Source: Manihot esculenta
Lineage: Eukaryota > Streptophyta > Magnoliopsida > Malpighiales > Euphorbiaceae
Assembly: GCF_001659605.2 (NCBI RefSeq)
Contig: NC_035170.2
Location: forward strand, 11,024,817-11,088,816
Reading direction: 5' to 3'
Length of the DNA: 64,000 nt
Shown here: positions 21,641-34,954 of the stretch, one piece after another
How positions within the stretch are numbered: position 1 is the first letter of the stretch
Layout of the letters: every line of letters begins with the position of its first letter
Position numbers and translations under genes: made by a program
The notes under the pieces: model-generated
Told to the model about the DNA's origin: nothing
What the model saw: the letters and a program-made list of their open reading frames with translations, nothing else
Databases searched by the model: none

Positions 21641-22822
21641 TCAGAGATCTCGTGATTGAACCTGAGAAATCCTCCGTGTCTAGAACTTGGAGGTTAGGAA
21701 GACTTACTTTTCTTATGAACCCATGATTGTGCTTATGTACAAGGAGGTTTATTTTTTCTTCTAACAACAATGACCCTTCTATTCCTAATGTTGTGGTTGA
21801 TATTTTGCAGGACTATGAAGACTTATTCCCATAAGACTTGTCTCGAGGTTTGCCATCTTTAAGGGGTATTGAGCACCAAATAGATTTCATTCTCCAGATT
21901 GAAATTTCTAACCGACCAACTTACAGGAGTAATCTGGAAGAGATTAAAGAGCTTCAAAGGTAAGTTGAGGAACTCTTGGAGAAAGACCATATTCATGAGA
22001 GCTTAAGCCCATGCACAATGCCTAAGAAAGATGGCATTTGGTATATGTGTGTTGCTTGTTGGGTGGTCAATAAAAACATGGTAAAGTATCAACATCCTAT
22101 ACCATGCCTTGATGATATATTGGATGAATTGCATGTTGTTTGTGTGTTTTTAAAATTTAATCTTAAAAGTGGTCATCGCCAAATTAGAATAAAATCAGTT
22201 GATAGGTGAAAAACTGCTTTCAAGACTAAGTATAGGTTGTATGAGTGGTTGGTGATGCCTTTTGGCTTAACCAGCGCACCCATTACTTTTATGCGCCTAA
22301 TGAATTTTGTGTTGCATAAGTTCATTGACGAATGTGTGGTTGTCTACTTTGATAACATTCTTGTGTATAATAAATCCAATTATGAGCATGTCATAAATTT
22401 GCATTGTATTTTTTATGCTTTACTCAAATTCAAGTTGTTTGCTAACATAAATAACTGTACATTAACATTAGTCAGATTATATTTTTGGGTTATGTGGTGA
22501 GTGCAAATGATATCGAGTTAGATAGTGAAAAAGGTAAAAGCTATTCAAGAATGGCCTCAACTTAAGAGTGTTAGTGAGGTGCATAGCTTTCACAGCTTGC
22601 AAGTTTTTATATGAGGTTTTGTAAAAGATTTTATCACTATTGTTGCCCCGTTAACCGAAATTATTAAAAAGGATAAAGGCTTTTTTTGGAATAGTGAATA
22701 GGATCATGCATTTCCTTTGTTGAAAGAAAGTTGTGTAATGCACCATTATTGAGATTGTCTAACTTTGATCTTATCTTTAAGGTTGAGTGCGATGCTTCTG
22801 GGATAAGTATTGGTACTGTGTT
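21640..22822 (+). pseudogene. Old gypsy: reverse transcriptase and start of RNase H
   Basis: Reads EPEKSSVSRTW, DYEDLFP, GIEHQIDF, NRPTYRSNLEEIKELQR, then the RT core with [51 protein letters not shown] and [14 protein letters not shown]. The YxDD box has become YFDN, which would abolish catalysis. Several stops (near 21834, 21962, 22208 and 22500) are present. It ends in the RNase H start ECDASGISIGTVF, where element O inserted. Confidence 0.82.
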
Positions 22823-25011
22823 TGTAACGATCCAAAAATCGGACCGCTACCGGCGCTAGGATCCAGGTCGGCTTAAGGCCGCCGGGACCCGTAGCAAGCC
22901 TAACATGCATCCTCTTAACCTGTTTAATCTCATACATGATCAATAACATACATAAAAATTTAAAAACTTTTCTTTCATTCATTTTCTCATGTACCAATCT
23001 CAACCTGTGCATGCACTGAACATGAACATAACTATAAACATTGACCCCTCTGTGGGATCTCATCAAAGCCCCAATGGGCGACATAACATGTGTTGAGTTG
23101 GTTTACATATACATCATAAAACATTAAGATCATGTATTAAAAAGGGATTGCAATATACTATGGTCAAGCACACTTCTAAACCTCAATATCATCATTACAT
23201 TACATAACTCAACATTTTTCATGTCCACACTATCTATTACATAACCAAGACTTCATTACTCTTGCTAACCTCCTGGTCTACCCTGTACCTGCAAACCTGG
23301 GGGTTAAGGGAGAGGGGTGAGCTACAAGAGCCCAGTGAGCAGAATAATAAAACATTTAAAACATATGATAACATGAAATGCATCACATCACAGCTAATCA
23401 CATCAAGGATGAATTTGTCACCAATAGTCCCCTACATGGTCCAACTGTGCCAGGGGCGTAGAATGGGCCTCGCTGGTCTTTCTCTTACATGGTGCCAGGG
23501 GCGTAGAATGGGCCTCACTGGTCTTCCGTACCGTATCATCATCATCATAACATATGGGGACTAAAGGATCATTCAACATTCATCCACATCATCAACATAT
23601 TATGCAATGCAACATATTCGTGAGTCTAATGCAAACACCCTATTATATCTCATGGCATTCATGATGCGTGAATCATGCTAAAACTGATTTATTTATTTAA
23701 AAGCATGAGATTTATTCCACTCACCTCTGGCTGAAGCTCTACTGACTCAGAAGCAGCTGAACTCACTGCTGGGGTCCTCGGTTCCTCGGGTCCGAACCTA
23801 CACAGGTGGACTCAAATAAGGGACCAAACATACATGAACATAACTCTAAACTACTCCCCAAAAAACCCTAGAACATCATGAAACAATCATGCAAAACATG
23901 CAAAAGAGGGCTGGACAGGGCACTTTCGGCGGCAGGTTCGGCGGCCGAAAGTCCCTCCAGAGCCGAAAGTCAGGCAGGTTCGGCGGCACCTTCGGCGGCC
24001 GAAACTCCCAGACAAAGGCGAAACTCATGCATGTTCGGCGGTACTTTCGGCGGCCGAAACTCCCAGACAGAGACGAAAGTCTCCTTTCGGGGGCAAGCTT
24101 CGGCAGCCGAAGGCTGCTTCCACAAGCATGTTCGGCGGCCGAAAGTTTCTTCGGCTGCCGAACCTGGTTTCTCCCATAGTGGCAGAAACTCAGCTCTTCT
24201 ATGCATATACGCCTCCAAACTTTCCAATCATGCATAAACCTATTCTACAACACACATACACAAGCATACAAGCTCCTAGGGGCTTCAAACCATCTAAAAC
24301 CCCATCTACAACACATCAAACATGCATTTGCAAGCCACATTGCTCAAAACACAACATAAACTCATAAACCTAACCATAAGCTAAACATGCATTCTACCCT
24401 ATAGATCTTCATAAAACTTACTTAAAACATGCAATGAGCTTAAGATCGGCTCTTACCTCTTGAAGATCGAGAGAGAGACGACCTAAACTCGGAGGTGGGA
24501 GAGATTTGAGTTCTTGAACCTCAAAGCTCCAAAACTTGCTTTAAACTCGAAAATCTTCAAAACAAGATGAAAACTAGTGAAAATCGTGAAAGATTTGAAG
24601 GAAAAACTCAAAGATTGGTGAGGAACGGCGGAAGGGCTCACCTTGGCCGAAAATGGGGAGAAAGCTCGCCCATTTCAGCTAAGGGACTCCTTTATAGTGG
24701 CTGGCCAGGCCACATTCGGAAGCCGAACGTGCCCCGCATGCATGCCATGTTCGGCGGCCGAACCTGGACTTCCCTCACTTATGCCTTCGGGGGCCTAAGG
24801 CATACCCGAAATGCATGCATGTTCGGCGGCCGAACCTGAGTTTTCCTCCAAGGTTGTTTTCATGCAAAAACTCAATTCCATCTTGCTTAAAACCATAAAA
24901 CACATTAAAACATTTTATGAAAACATGGCTTTACCCTTCTAGAGGTCTCCGACATCCGAGATTCCACCGAACGGTAGGAATTCCGATACCGGAGTCTAGC
25001 CGGGTATTACA
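22823..25011 (-). repeat. Element O, 3' LTR
   Basis: 2189 bp, TGTAATACCCGG...CGTTACA on the minus strand. It holds arrays of TTCGGC-N-GCCGAA (about 23927-24165 and 24713-24836), tandem GTGCCAGGGGCGTAG repeats (23448-23527) and a TATA-like CTATAAAGG at 24690-24698. Confidence 0.9.
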
Positions 25012-25024
25012 TTCTCCCCCCCTT
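25012..25024 (-). promoter_or_regulatory. Polypurine tract of element O
   Basis: On the minus strand AAGGGGGGGAGAA stands directly before the LTR start TGTAATACCC. This primes plus-strand DNA synthesis in LTR elements. Confidence 0.8.
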
Positions 25025-25124
25025 AAGAACATTCGTCCCCGAATGTTCCTCAACTAGCATATAGCATGGCATACACATATCATACATACAAAGCACATAA
25101 AAACTCACAAGGAACTAACCTCAG

Positions 25125-26961
25125 AAAAGATAAGGGTATTGCTGGAGCATGGACTCCCGTGTCTCCCAAGTGCATTCTTCTATATTGTGGTGGTTCCAAA
25201 GGAATTTCACCATTGGGATTTCCTTGTTTCTCAGCTTCCTGAACTGTGTGTCTAGGATTCGTACTGGCTGCTCAACATAGGTGAGATCTTCTTAGATCTC
25301 CACATCAGGCTCACTAAGAACCTTGCTCGGATCTGACACAAACTTCCTCAACATGGAAACATGGAAAACCGGATGGATTCTTTCCATTGAAGCAGGTAAA
25401 TCCAGCTTGTACGACACATTCCCAATCTTTTGCAAGATTTCAAAGGGTCCGATGTACCGTGGAGCCAGCTTACCTTTCTTTCCGAACCGAACCACTCCTT
25501 TCATTGGAGACACCTTGAGCAATACCAGATCCCCCTCCTGAAACTCTACTTGCCTTCTGCGGATGTCTGCATAACTCTTCTGTCTGCTTGCAGCAGTCTT
25601 GATCCTTTCTCTGATTATGGGTACCACCCTGCTGGTGATCTCTACTAGCTCAGGCCCTGCCAAGGCCTTTTCTCCAACCTCTTCCCAGCAAACAGGTGAT
25701 CTGCACTTCCTCCCATACAAAGCTTCATATGGAGCCATCCCGATGCTAGCATGATGGCTGTTATTGTAGGCAAACTCCACCAAAGGTAGATGCTGCCTCC
25801 AAGAACCGCCAAAGTCCAGCACACACATTCTGAGCATATCCTCTATTGTCTGGATGGTCCTTTCTGATTATCCGTCCGTCTGTGGATGGAAAGCAGTGCT
25901 AAAATCCAATCTGGTACCCATGGCATTCTGCAGACTCCGCCAAAACCTGGAGGTGAACTGGGGTCCTCTATCGGACACTATTGAAACAGGAACCCCATGC
26001 AGCCTGACAATCTCATCAACATATACCTGCGCCAATTTGTCCACAGAATAGCCACTCCTGACAGGGATGAAATGAGCAGATTTGGTGAGTCTGTCCACAA
26101 TCACCCATATGGAGTCCAATCTGTTGGACGCTGCCGGTAACCCCACTACGAAGTCCATAGCTATATTCTCCCATTTCCACTCTGGAATAGGTAGCGGGTT
26201 AAGCATTTCAGCCGGCTTCTGATGTTCCAGCTTCACCCTCTGACACACTTCGCAGGCTGACACAAACTGGGCCACTTCCTTCTTCATAGCTAGCCACCAA
26301 TAAACTTTCTTCAGATTTTGATACATCTTGGTGGCTCCGGGTGAACGCTGTATCTTGCATTATGAGCCTCTCTCATAATGTCTCCTTTCAACCCTACAGC
26401 ATCTGGTACACACAATCGGCTCCCATAGCGGAGGATCCCTTTGCTGTCGAATCTGAACTCACTATCATTGCCTGACTGAACAGTCCTGGCAATCTTCACT
26501 AACTCTGGGTCCTCATGCCGTTTCTGAGCCACCTGTTCCAAAAACACGGGCGCCACTCTCATCTGAGCAATCAATGCACCTGTACCAGACAACTCCAACT
26601 GTAGACCTTCATCAATGAGCTTGTAAAACTCCTTCACCACTGGTCTCCTCTCAGCCGTGATGTGGGATAGACTGCCTAGTGACTTCCGGCTTAGGGCGCC
26701 TGCCACAACATTCGCCTTACCCGGATGATACTGAATCTTGCAATCATAGTCACTCAGCAGCTCTACCCATCTCCTCTGTCTCAAATTCAAATCTCTTTGA
26801 CTCAGGATGTACTGCAAGCTTTTATGATCTGTGAAGATCTCACATTTTACCCCATAGAGGTAGTGCCTCCACATCTTGAGTGCAAAGATTACTGCTGCCA
26901 TCTCTAGGTCATGCGTGGGGTAATTCAACTCGTGCTTCTTCAGCTGCCTAGAAGCATAAGC
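25125..26961 (-). pseudogene. Element O: RNase H end, integrase, chromodomain
   Basis: Reads [40 protein letters not shown] and the integrase ([58 protein letters not shown]). The C-terminal part ([18 protein letters not shown]) and a chromodomain follow. Breaks: a frameshift near 26320, a stop inside the TDG-SERTIQ block near 25867 and a stop before the chromodomain near 25291. Its upstream part is across element M at 40879. Confidence 0.85.
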
Positions 26962-28606
26962 TGTAACAGCCCGAAAACCGAACTGCTACCGGCACTAGGA
27001 TCCAGATCGACTTAAGGTCGCCGGGACCCATAGTAAGCCTGCTAAACTGTCTGTGTACCTGTGAAATCCCATACATGATCAAACATTTTCTATCAAACTA
27101 TTACCACTTTTCTTTACTCCAAGACTTAACCTGTGCATGCACTATATCTCTGCTATTTATCCCCACTCTAGGCGGATATAACTCATAATGTTAAGCCTGG
27201 TTTTCTCATATAGATAACAATCAAAGAAAACATACATATACTGATCATATGGATACACAAAGGGATTACAACTCTTCTAAGTCAAGCACAAGTCGATACA
27301 CTGTACACTGTCTCTTTACAAATTACATGTCCACATCAGCTATTACATAACTCTTCTTTTTTCCATACCCTGCTGGACTCCCTCTGGACTCTGTACCTGC
27401 AAGAGTAGGGTTAGGGGAGAGGGATGAGCTTTACAAGCCCAATGAGCAGAACTATAAAACATGATTTAAAAATATGAACTCATGGAATGCACTACATCAC
27501 ATCATCTCAGGGATAGACATGACCACCAAAAATCCCAATGTAAGGATGCCTGGCCTAGCCAGGTCTTACAACCTCAATTTGCCTGGCCCGGCCAGGTCTT
27601 ACAACTCTGCCTGCCTGGCCCAGCCAGGTCTTACTATCTCTGCTGCCTGGCCTAGCCAAGTCTTACCTACAGATGGCTGCCTGGCCCGGCCAGGTCTTAT
27701 AACAGAGCTTGGGCTATTGGAGTCGCCTTAGTCTATCCACAGCCTCATACGCATCGTATTATGCAATGCAGCATCTTCGTGAAACTAATGCAAGCATCCT
27801 ACTAGACTCCTTATGATGCATGAAATATGCTCAAAGCAGTTTAGTTCTGAAAAGTGAAGTTCCACTCACCTCTGGCTGACTCTGTACTAACTCTGCAGGT
27901 TCTGAAACTGCTCACTGCTGACTTCCCTGATTCCTCTGGTCCGTACCTACACAGGTGGACTCAAATGAGGGACCAAACTAACTCAAGAACGTCTCTAAGA
28001 AACTCCCCAAAAGCCCTCTAAAAGATCCTAAAACAATCACATAAAACATGCAAAAGAAGGCTGGACAGGGCACTTTCGGCGGCAGGTTCGGCGGCCGAAA
28101 CTCCCCTCCAGAGACGAAACTCATGCATGTTCGGCGGCACCTTCGGCAGCCGAAAGTCTCGTCCAGAGACGAAACTCAACCTTCGGCGGCTGAACCTTGC
28201 CTCCAGAGACGAAAGTCCCAATGTTCGGGGGCAAGCTTTGGCAGCCGATACTGCCTCTACAAGGGGTTCGGCGGCTGAACCTTCCTTCGGCGGCCGAACC
28301 TGGCTTTGCCCAACGGGCATAAACCTGCTCTGTTTCATGCAAAACTCACCCAAAAACCTACTCAGCATGCATATCAATACTCCCAACTAGCACATACCAT
28401 ATAACATGCATAAAGAGGTCCAAAACTAGCCTAAACCTCAAACATACATAGCAAACCACACTTAAACATGCTTGAACATAAAATCATGCAAAACCTCAAC
28501 CAAAACCCTATCATGCACACTACCCATCAAACTTCCATCAAACCTTCAAAAATCATTAAAGGAGGTTCTGAATCTTTACTTACCTCTTCTAAACAAGAGA
28601 TCCAAC

Positions 28607-30779
28607 TGTAACAGCCCGGAAACCGAACTGCCACCGGCACTAGGATCCAGATCGACTTAAGGTCGCCGGGACCCGTAGTAAGCCTGCTATCCTGTCTGTA
28701 TACCTGTGAAATCCCATACATGATCATACGTTTGCTGTAAAATCATAAAACTTTTCTTTATTCCAAGGCTTAACCTGTGCATGCACTCTCTCTGTGCTCT
28801 ACTAATCCCTACTAGAGCTCCTCATGGCTCTAGGCGGATCAAACTCATAATGTTAAGCCTGGTTTTGCTCATAAACATACAACAATAAAGAAACATACAT
28901 AAACTGATCATGTAACTCCACAAAGGGATGACAACTCTTATAGTCAAGCACCATTCTATACACTATACATAAACCTTATCTCTTTACATATACATGTCCA
29001 CACTAGCTATTACAAGACTCTATACTCTTCCTGTACCCTGCTGAGTTCTCTCTGATCTCTGAACCTGCACTACTGAAGTTAGGGGAGAGGGATGAGCTAC
29101 GATAGCCCAGTGAGTAGAATAAGCAAATATAGGTGATAAAACATGCTCTCATGGAATGCAACACATAATCACATAACCTCGGCCGGACGGATCAAAACTC
29201 CCTCTATCTCATCTGGGGTACCTAAGTACCATGTGCCTGGTCCCCGTAGGGCTGTTCCAGGTCTTTGTATATGTGCCTGGTCCCCGTAGGGCTGTTCCAG
29301 GTCTTTCCTCTGAGGGCTAATGAATCCTCACGAAGTCCGTGCCGTCTCACATAAGCAATGTACAAGGAGCAGTGCCAAGTACAAGGATAAATGCAATGCA
29401 TCATCTTTGTGTACACTAATGCACTCAACCTAGAGCATATTCATGATGCATGAAGCATGATAAAATATTCAGTTGTCAGATTAAAACATTAAGTTAAGTT
29501 CCACTCACCTGGTTATCTCTGCACTGACTCTGCAGGTTCTGACACTGGACTCACTGCTGACCTCCCTGATTCCTCTGGTTCGTACCTACACAGGTGGACT
29601 CAAATGAGGGACTAAACTCACTCAAGAACATCTCTACGAAACTCCCCAAAACCCCTCTAACAATCCTCAAACCATCACATAAAACATGCAAAGGAAAGCT
29701 GGACAGGGCACTTTCGGCGGCAGGTTCGGCGGCCGAAACCCCACTCCAGAGACGAAACTCATGCATGTTCGGCGGCACCTTCGGCGGCCGAAGGTCTCGT
29801 CCAGAGACGAAACTCACACACTTTCGGCGGCCGAACTCCATCTTTCGGCGATCGAAAGTCCCTTTCTAAACCGAAAGCCTAGCTTTCGGGGGCAACCTTT
29901 GGCAGCCGAACTGCCTCCACAAGGGGTTCGGCGGCCGAACCTTCCTTCGGCGGCCGAACCTTCCTTCGGCGGCCGAACCTGGTTTTGCCCGAAGGGCAGA
30001 ACCCTGCTCTGTTTCATGCAAACTTTGCCCAAAAACCTACAAACATGCATATCAACTACTCCCAACTAGCATATACACATATATATGCACAAAGGGGTCT
30101 AAAACTATCCTAAACCCCAAACAACCATAGCGCATAACACTTAATCATGCTGGAACACCACAAATCACCAAAAACCTCACCTAAACCTAAACATGCAAAC
30201 TACCCATACAAACTTCATAAAACCTTTCAAAATCATCAAAGAAGCTCAGGATCTTCACTTACCTCTTACACAACTTGAGGATGAAGGATCCTAACGTGGA
30301 GATATGAAGAAAAGCTCTTTCAAAGCTCCAAGCTTCAAAACTTGCTTCTTTTGCTCAAAACCTTCATAAGTCACCAAAACTCTTAAAACTCTTGAAAGCT
30401 TTGATGAAAATCATGGAAAACATGAAAGTCAACGTAGGAGAGGCTGAAACTCACCTCTGGCTGCAAGTGGAGGAGAAATAACCTCCTTCCACCGACCCTT
30501 GGCCCTTTTATAGGTGGCTGGCCAGACCACCTTCGGCAGCCGAACGTGAAGCCGCAACCATGCAATGTTCGGCGGCCGAAAGTGACCTTCGGCGGCCGAA
30601 CCTTTGCATTTCTCCCTTGTTGCTTTGCTTTCAAAACTCAAGTCTTTTAACACTTCAAAACATGAAAACAAGTGAAAATACCTTGGAAAACCTATGTATT
30701 ACCCTTCTCGAGGGTTCCGACACCCGAGATTCCACCGGACTACAGGAATTCCGATGCCGGACTCGAGCCGGGTATTACA
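28607..30779 (-). mobile_element. Solo LTR in the 3' LTR of M, TSD CCAAC
   Basis: 2173 bp, TGTAATACCCGG...GGCTGTTACA on the minus strand, flanked by CCAAC (28602-28606 and 30780-30784). The undamaged partner LTR has a single CCAAC at 38175, which proves a clean insertion. No internal domain remains, so it arose by recombination between its two LTRs. It has its own tandem repeat TGCCTGGTCCCCGTAGGGC (29233-29307). Confidence 0.93.
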
Positions 30780-31003
30780 CCAACGATCCCTACATGGAGC
30801 TATGGAGAAAACCTCTCTCAAACTCTCCAAACCTCTAAACTTTGTTCTTTTACTCAAAACCTTCAAAACACACCAAAACTCTTAAAACCCTTGAAAGATT
30901 TGGTGAAAAACATGAAAAGCAACAAAGTCAACATGGGAAGGGTTTGGACTCACCTCAGGCTGCAAGTGGAAGAAAAATATCCTCCTTCCACCGACCTTTG
31001 GCC

Positions 31004-31011
31004 CTTTTATA
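31004..31011 (-). promoter_or_regulatory. TATA box in M 3' LTR
   Basis: TATAAAAG on the minus strand within CCACCTATAAAAGGGCC, about 270 bp from the LTR start. The same sequence occurs in the other LTRs of the family, so U3 is short and R-U5 long. Confidence 0.65.
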
Positions 31012-31278
31012 GGTGGCTGGCCAGACCACCTTCGGCAGCCGAACGAGAATCTGAAACCATGCAATGTTCGGTGGCCGAAAGTGACCTTCGGCGGCCGAAC
31101 CTTTGCATTTCTCCCTTATTGCTTTTCCTTCAAAACTTCATTTTCCTTTGTACTTAAAACCATAACACAAGTCAAAATACATTAGCAAACATATGTATTA
31201 CCCTTCTAGGGAATTTCGACACCCGAGATTCCACCGGACTACAGGAATTCCGATGCCGGACTCTAGCCGGGTATTACA

Positions 31279-31291
31279 TTCTCCCCCCTTA
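31279..31291 (-). promoter_or_regulatory. Polypurine tract of element M
   Basis: TTAAGGGGGGAGAA on the minus strand directly before the 3' LTR. Confidence 0.8.
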
Positions 31292-31357
31292 AGAACATTC
31301 ATCCTCGAATGTTCCTCAAACAACTAAACACACATAGAAAAAGGGGACAAACTAACC

Positions 31358-34300
31358 TTAAAACAAATATGGGTATTGCTGGAGCATGGACTCTCGTGTC
31401 TCCCAGGTGCACTCTTCTAGGTTGTGGTGGTTCCACAGGACTTTCACCATTGGTATCTCCTTGTTTCTTAACTGTCTAATCTGGGTGTCAAGGATCCGCA
31501 CTGGCTGCTCTTCATAAGTGAGATCCCCAAGAATCTCGACATCAGGTTCACTGAGAACCTTACTTGGATACGACACAAACTTCCTTAACATAGAAACATG
31601 GAATACCGGGTGAATTCGTTCCATCGATGCAGGTAAATCCAGCTTATATGACACATTTCCAATCTTCTGTAAGATTTCAAAGGGACTAATGTATCGTGGA
31701 GCTAGTTTACCCTTTCTTCCGAAGCGAACCACGCCCTTCATTGGAGACACCTTGAGCAATACCATATCCCCCTCCTGGAACTCGATCTGCTTCCTACGGA
31801 TGTCTGCATAGCTTTTCTGTCTGCTTACAGCTGTTCTGATCCTTTCTTTGATGATAGGCACCAACTTGCTGGTAATCTCAACTAACTCTGGCCCTGCAAG
31901 AGCTTTCTCTCCTACCTCTTCCCAGCAAACGGGTGTTCTGGACTTCCTCCCATACAGAGCTTCATAAGGGGCCATCCCTATGCTAGCATGATGGCTGTTG
32001 TTGTAGGCAAACTCCACCAGAGGTAGATGCTGCCTCCAAGAACCGCCAAAGTCTAACACACACATTCGCAACATATCTTCAATCGTTTGGATGGTCCTCT
32101 CTGACTGACCGTCTGTCTGTGGATGGAAAGCAGTGCTGAAATCCAATCTTGTGCCCATAGCAGCTTGCAGACTCAGCCAAAACCTGGAGGTAAACTGTGG
32201 TCCTCTATCTGATACTATCGACACTGGAACTCCATGCAACCTTACTATCTCTTCTACATACACCTGCGCTAACTTGTCCACAGAATAGTTACTCCTGACT
32301 GGAATGAAGTGGGCAGATTTAGTGAGTCTATCCACAAGCACCCATATGGAGTCTAGCCTGTTGGACGTTGCCGGTAACCCCACTACAAAATCCATAGGTA
32401 TGTTCTCCCATTTCCATTCTGGAATCGGCAGTGGGTTAAGCATTCCAGCTGGCTTCTGGTGCTCTAACTTCACCCTTTGACAAATCTCGCAGGCTGATAC
32501 AAACTGTGCCACTTCCCTCTTCATTGCTGGCCACCAATACACCCTTCTCAGATCTTGATACATCTTGGTGGCTCTAGGGTGAACGCTATATCTTGCATTA
32601 TGAGCTTCCCTCATAATGTCTTCCTTCAAACTGCTATCATCTGGTACACATAATCTCTTACCATGACGAAGAATTCCCTCACTGTCAAATCTAAACTCTG
32701 CACTGTTGCCTGACTGAACAGTCCTAGCAATCTTCACTAACTCAGGATCTTCGTGCTGTTTCAGAGCCACTTGCTCTAGAAACACAGGTGTAACCCTCAT
32801 CTGTGCAATTAAAGCACCTGTACTAGATAACTGCAACTGTAACCCCTCTTCTCTGAGCTTGTAGAAGTCCTTCACCACCGGTCGTCTCTCTACTGCAATG
32901 TGGGATAAGCTGCCAAGTGACTTCCGACTTAAGGCATCAGCTACCACATTTGCCTTACCCGGATGATACTGGATCTTGCAATCATAATCACTGAGCAATT
33001 CTACCCACCGTCTCTGCCTCAAGTTAAGCTCTCTCTGACTTAAGATGTGCTGCAGGCTCTTATGATCCGTATAGATCTCACACTTTACCCCATAGAGGTA
33101 ATGCCTCCACATCTTAAGTGCAAAGATAACAGCTGCCATCTCCAGATCGTGTGTCGGATAGTTCAGCTCGTGCTTCTTCAGCTGTCTAGAAGCATAAGCT
33201 ATCACTCTGTCATTCTGCATCAACACACAACCTAATCCCACTCGGGATGCATCACAGAACACTGTGAAATCTTCATCACTGATCGGCAGAGCTAACACCG
33301 GTGCTGAAGTTAACCGTCTCTTCAACTCTTCAAAACTCTCATCACACTCCTCAGACCATACAAACTTCTGATTCTTTCTGGTCAGTCTGGTCATAGGAGC
33401 AACTATCTTCGAGAAGTCCTGAACGAACCTCCGATAGTAGCCTGCCAAACCTAGAAAACTCTTGATCTCGGTCACTGTAGTGGGGGTAGGCCAGTTGGCT
33501 ACTGCCTCTACCTTTTTAGGGTCTACTGCTATTCCTTCTTCTGATACTACATGGCCCAAAAAGGAAATGCTCCTCAGCCAGAACTCGCACTTGGAGAACT
33601 TGGCATACAAGCCATGCTCTCTCAAGGTCTGTAGAACTATCCGCAGATGTTGGGCATGCTCCTCTGCATTCCTAGAGTACACCAAGATATCATCTATAAA
33701 GACGATCACAAAACGATCTAGGTACTCCCTGAAAACTCTGTTCATGAGATCCATGAATGCTGCAGAGGCGTTAGTCAACCCGAACGGCATTACTAGGAAC
33801 TCATAATGCCCATATCTGGTCCTGAAAGCGGTCTTGGATACATCCTCTTCCCTGATCTTCAACTGGTGGTATCCGGATCTCAGATCTATCTTAGAGAAAC
33901 AACCTGCTCCTGCCAGCTGGTCGAAGAGATCATCGATCCTGGGTAAAGGATACTTGTTTTTGATAGTGACTTTGTTCAACTGCCTGTAGTCGATACAAAG
34001 TCGAAGAAATCCATCCTTCTTTCTGACAAACAGTATTGGAGCACCCCAGGGTGAGGTACTCGGGCGGATGAAACCCTTGTCTACCAAGTCCTGTAACTGC
34101 TCTTTCAACTCTCTCAGCTCTGCTGGTGCCATCCTGTAGGGAGGAATAGAGATCGGTCTGGTACCAGGCAGCAATTCGATCTCGAACTCTATTTCCCTAT
34201 CAGGTGGTAGCCCTAGAAGCTCTTCAGGAAACACATCTGGGAACTCTCTGACCACTGGTACTGAGGACGGTTCCCTCACCTGACTGTCTAGCTCTCTCAC

Positions 34301-34954
34301 ATGCGTTATGAACCCCTGACAACCCCTCCTTAACAACCTACGGGCCTGGAGGGTTGATATCAAACCCTTCGGTGTCCCTCTCCTATCTCCTCGGAAAACA
34401 CACTCTGACCCATCCTGGTCTCTGACACTAACTACCTTGTCCCTGCAGTTCAAGGTAGCATCGTACATAGATAACCAATCTATCCCTAGAATGACATCAA
34501 AATCTGTCAAATCTAGAACCACCAGGTCAGCTGGAAGGTATCTACTCTCTATGCACACTGGACTGAACCGACAGACTGACTCTGCCAAAGATGGATCACA
34601 TTTGGGTCCACTGACCCAAAGAGGACACTCTAACTCGGACACCATCAGACCCAACCTCTCTGCGGCTCTAGAAGCAATGAAAGAGTGACAAGCACCGGGG
34701 TCCATCAAAGCATACACCTCTGAACACCCAATGATGAGATTACCTGACACCACTGTGTTCGAAGTGTCTGCCTCCTGCTGAGTCATGGTGAAAATCCGTG
34801 CTGGGGCTGACGGACCTGTACCTCGGGAACCCATCCCTGATGAAGGGGCTGCCCCTCTTCCTCTACCTCTGCCACTGCTTGGTGGTGTGGCTGAAGCCGT
34901 GGACTGTACTACACTGTCTGAGGTCCTCTGCTGGGATGGTGTAACCAAAGTTGC
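31358..34954 (-). CDS. Element M pol polyprotein (protease, RT, RNase H, integrase, chromodomain)
   Basis: About 1198 residues open from the codon after a UAG to the stop at 31358. Numbering from the TTG at 34948: protease DPGA at 83-86; reverse transcriptase about 280-460 with FIDD at 417-420; RNase H with D566, E603, D628 and D671. The integrase zinc residues are H783, H790, C820 and C823, and its catalytic residues D853, D914 and E950 fit the D,D-35-E spacing. A C-terminal chromodomain follows ([20 protein letters not shown], then [14 protein letters not shown]). Order and chromodomain place it among Tekay/Del-like chromoviruses, which copy themselves through RNA and integrate the DNA. No stop or frameshift is seen. 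It is in the same frame as gag, so it is probably made by stop readthrough or the stop is a mutation. Confidence 0.92.
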   Translation of the reverse strand, partial: ATLVTPSQQRTSDSVVQSTASATPPSSGRGRGRGAAPSSGMGSRGTGPSAPARIFTMTQQEADTSNTVVSGNLIIGCSEVYALMDPGACHSFIASRAAERLGLMVSELECPLWVSGPKCDPSLAESVCRFSPVCIESRYLPADLVVLDLTDFDVILGIDWLSMYDATLNCRDKVVSVRDQDGSECVFRGDRRGTPKGLISTLQARRLLRRGCQGFITHVRELDSQVREPSSVPVVREFPDVFPEELLGLPPDREIEFEIELLPGTRPISIPPYRMAPAELRELKEQLQDLVDKGFIRPSTSPWGAPILFVRKKDGFLRLCIDYRQLNKVTIKNKYPLPRIDDLFDQLAGAGCFSKIDLRSGYHQLKIREEDVSKTAFRTRYGHYEFLVMPFGLTNASAAFMDLMNRVFREYLDRFVIVFIDDILVYSRNAEEHAQHLRIVLQTLREHGLYAKFSKCEFWLRSISFLGHVVSEEGIAVDPKKVEAVANWPTPTTVTEIKSFLGLAGYYRRFVQDFSKIVAPMTRLTRKNQKFVWSEECDESFEELKRRLTSAPVLALPISDEDFTVFCDASRVGLGCVLMQNDRVIAYASRQLKKHELNYPTHDLEMAAVIFALKMWRHYLYGVKCEIYTDHKSLQHILSQRELNLRQRRWVELLSDYDCKIQYHPGKANVVADALSRKSLGSLSHIAVERRPVVKDFYKLREEGLQLQLSSTGALIAQMRVTPVFLEQVALKQHEDPELVKIARTVQSGNSAEFRFDSEGILRHGKRLCVPDDSSLKEDIMREAHNARYSVHPRATKMYQDLRRVYWWPAMKREVAQFVSACEICQRVKLEHQKPAGMLNPLPIPEWKWENIPMDFVVGLPATSNRLDSIWVLVDRLTKSAHFIPVRSNYSVDKLAQVYVEEIVRLHGVPVSIVSDRGPQFTSRFWLSLQAAMGTRLDFSTAFHPQTDGQSERTIQTIEDMLRMCVLDFGGSWRQHLPLVEFAYNNSHHASIGMAPYEALYGRKSRTPVCWEEVGEKALAGPELVEITSKLVPIIKERIRTAVSRQKSYADIRRKQIEFQEGDMVLLKVSPMKGVVRFGRKGKLAPRYISPFEILQKIGNVSYKLDLPASMERIHPVFHVSMLRKFVSYPSKVLSEPDVEILGDLTYEEQPVRILDTQIRQLRNKEIPMVKVLWNHHNLEECTWETRESMLQQYPYLF

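Larger units (their letters stand above)
26962..31278 (-). repeat. Element M, 3' LTR, interrupted by a solo LTR
   Basis: Two parts, 26962-28606 and 30785-31278 (2139 bp after removing the insert). Carries five tandem CCTGGCC-N-GGCCAGG-like units (27548-27700), TTCGGC-N-GCCGAA arrays and a TATA box. Confidence 0.9.

Noticed and set aside
23878..24237. Open frames on both strands in the LTRs with repeated SAAE/RRPK residues
   Set aside because: They are translations of the TTCGGC-N-GCCGAA arrays, which lack stops in several frames; they recur in every LTR and have no family resemblance.
27474..27731. 85-aa frame with repeated PGLARSYN residues
   Set aside because: It is the tandem CCTGGCC repeat read as protein; the same repeat in the partner LTR and the lack of a start context argue against a gene.
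29700..29990. Regularly spaced palindromes resembling a CRISPR array
   Set aside because: The units are 13 bp with uneven spacing inside eukaryotic LTRs, the spacers are related to each other, and no cas genes exist.
33462..33806. Plus-strand frames opposite the M polyprotein
   Set aside because: They are antisense shadows of the 1198-residue minus-strand pol frame.
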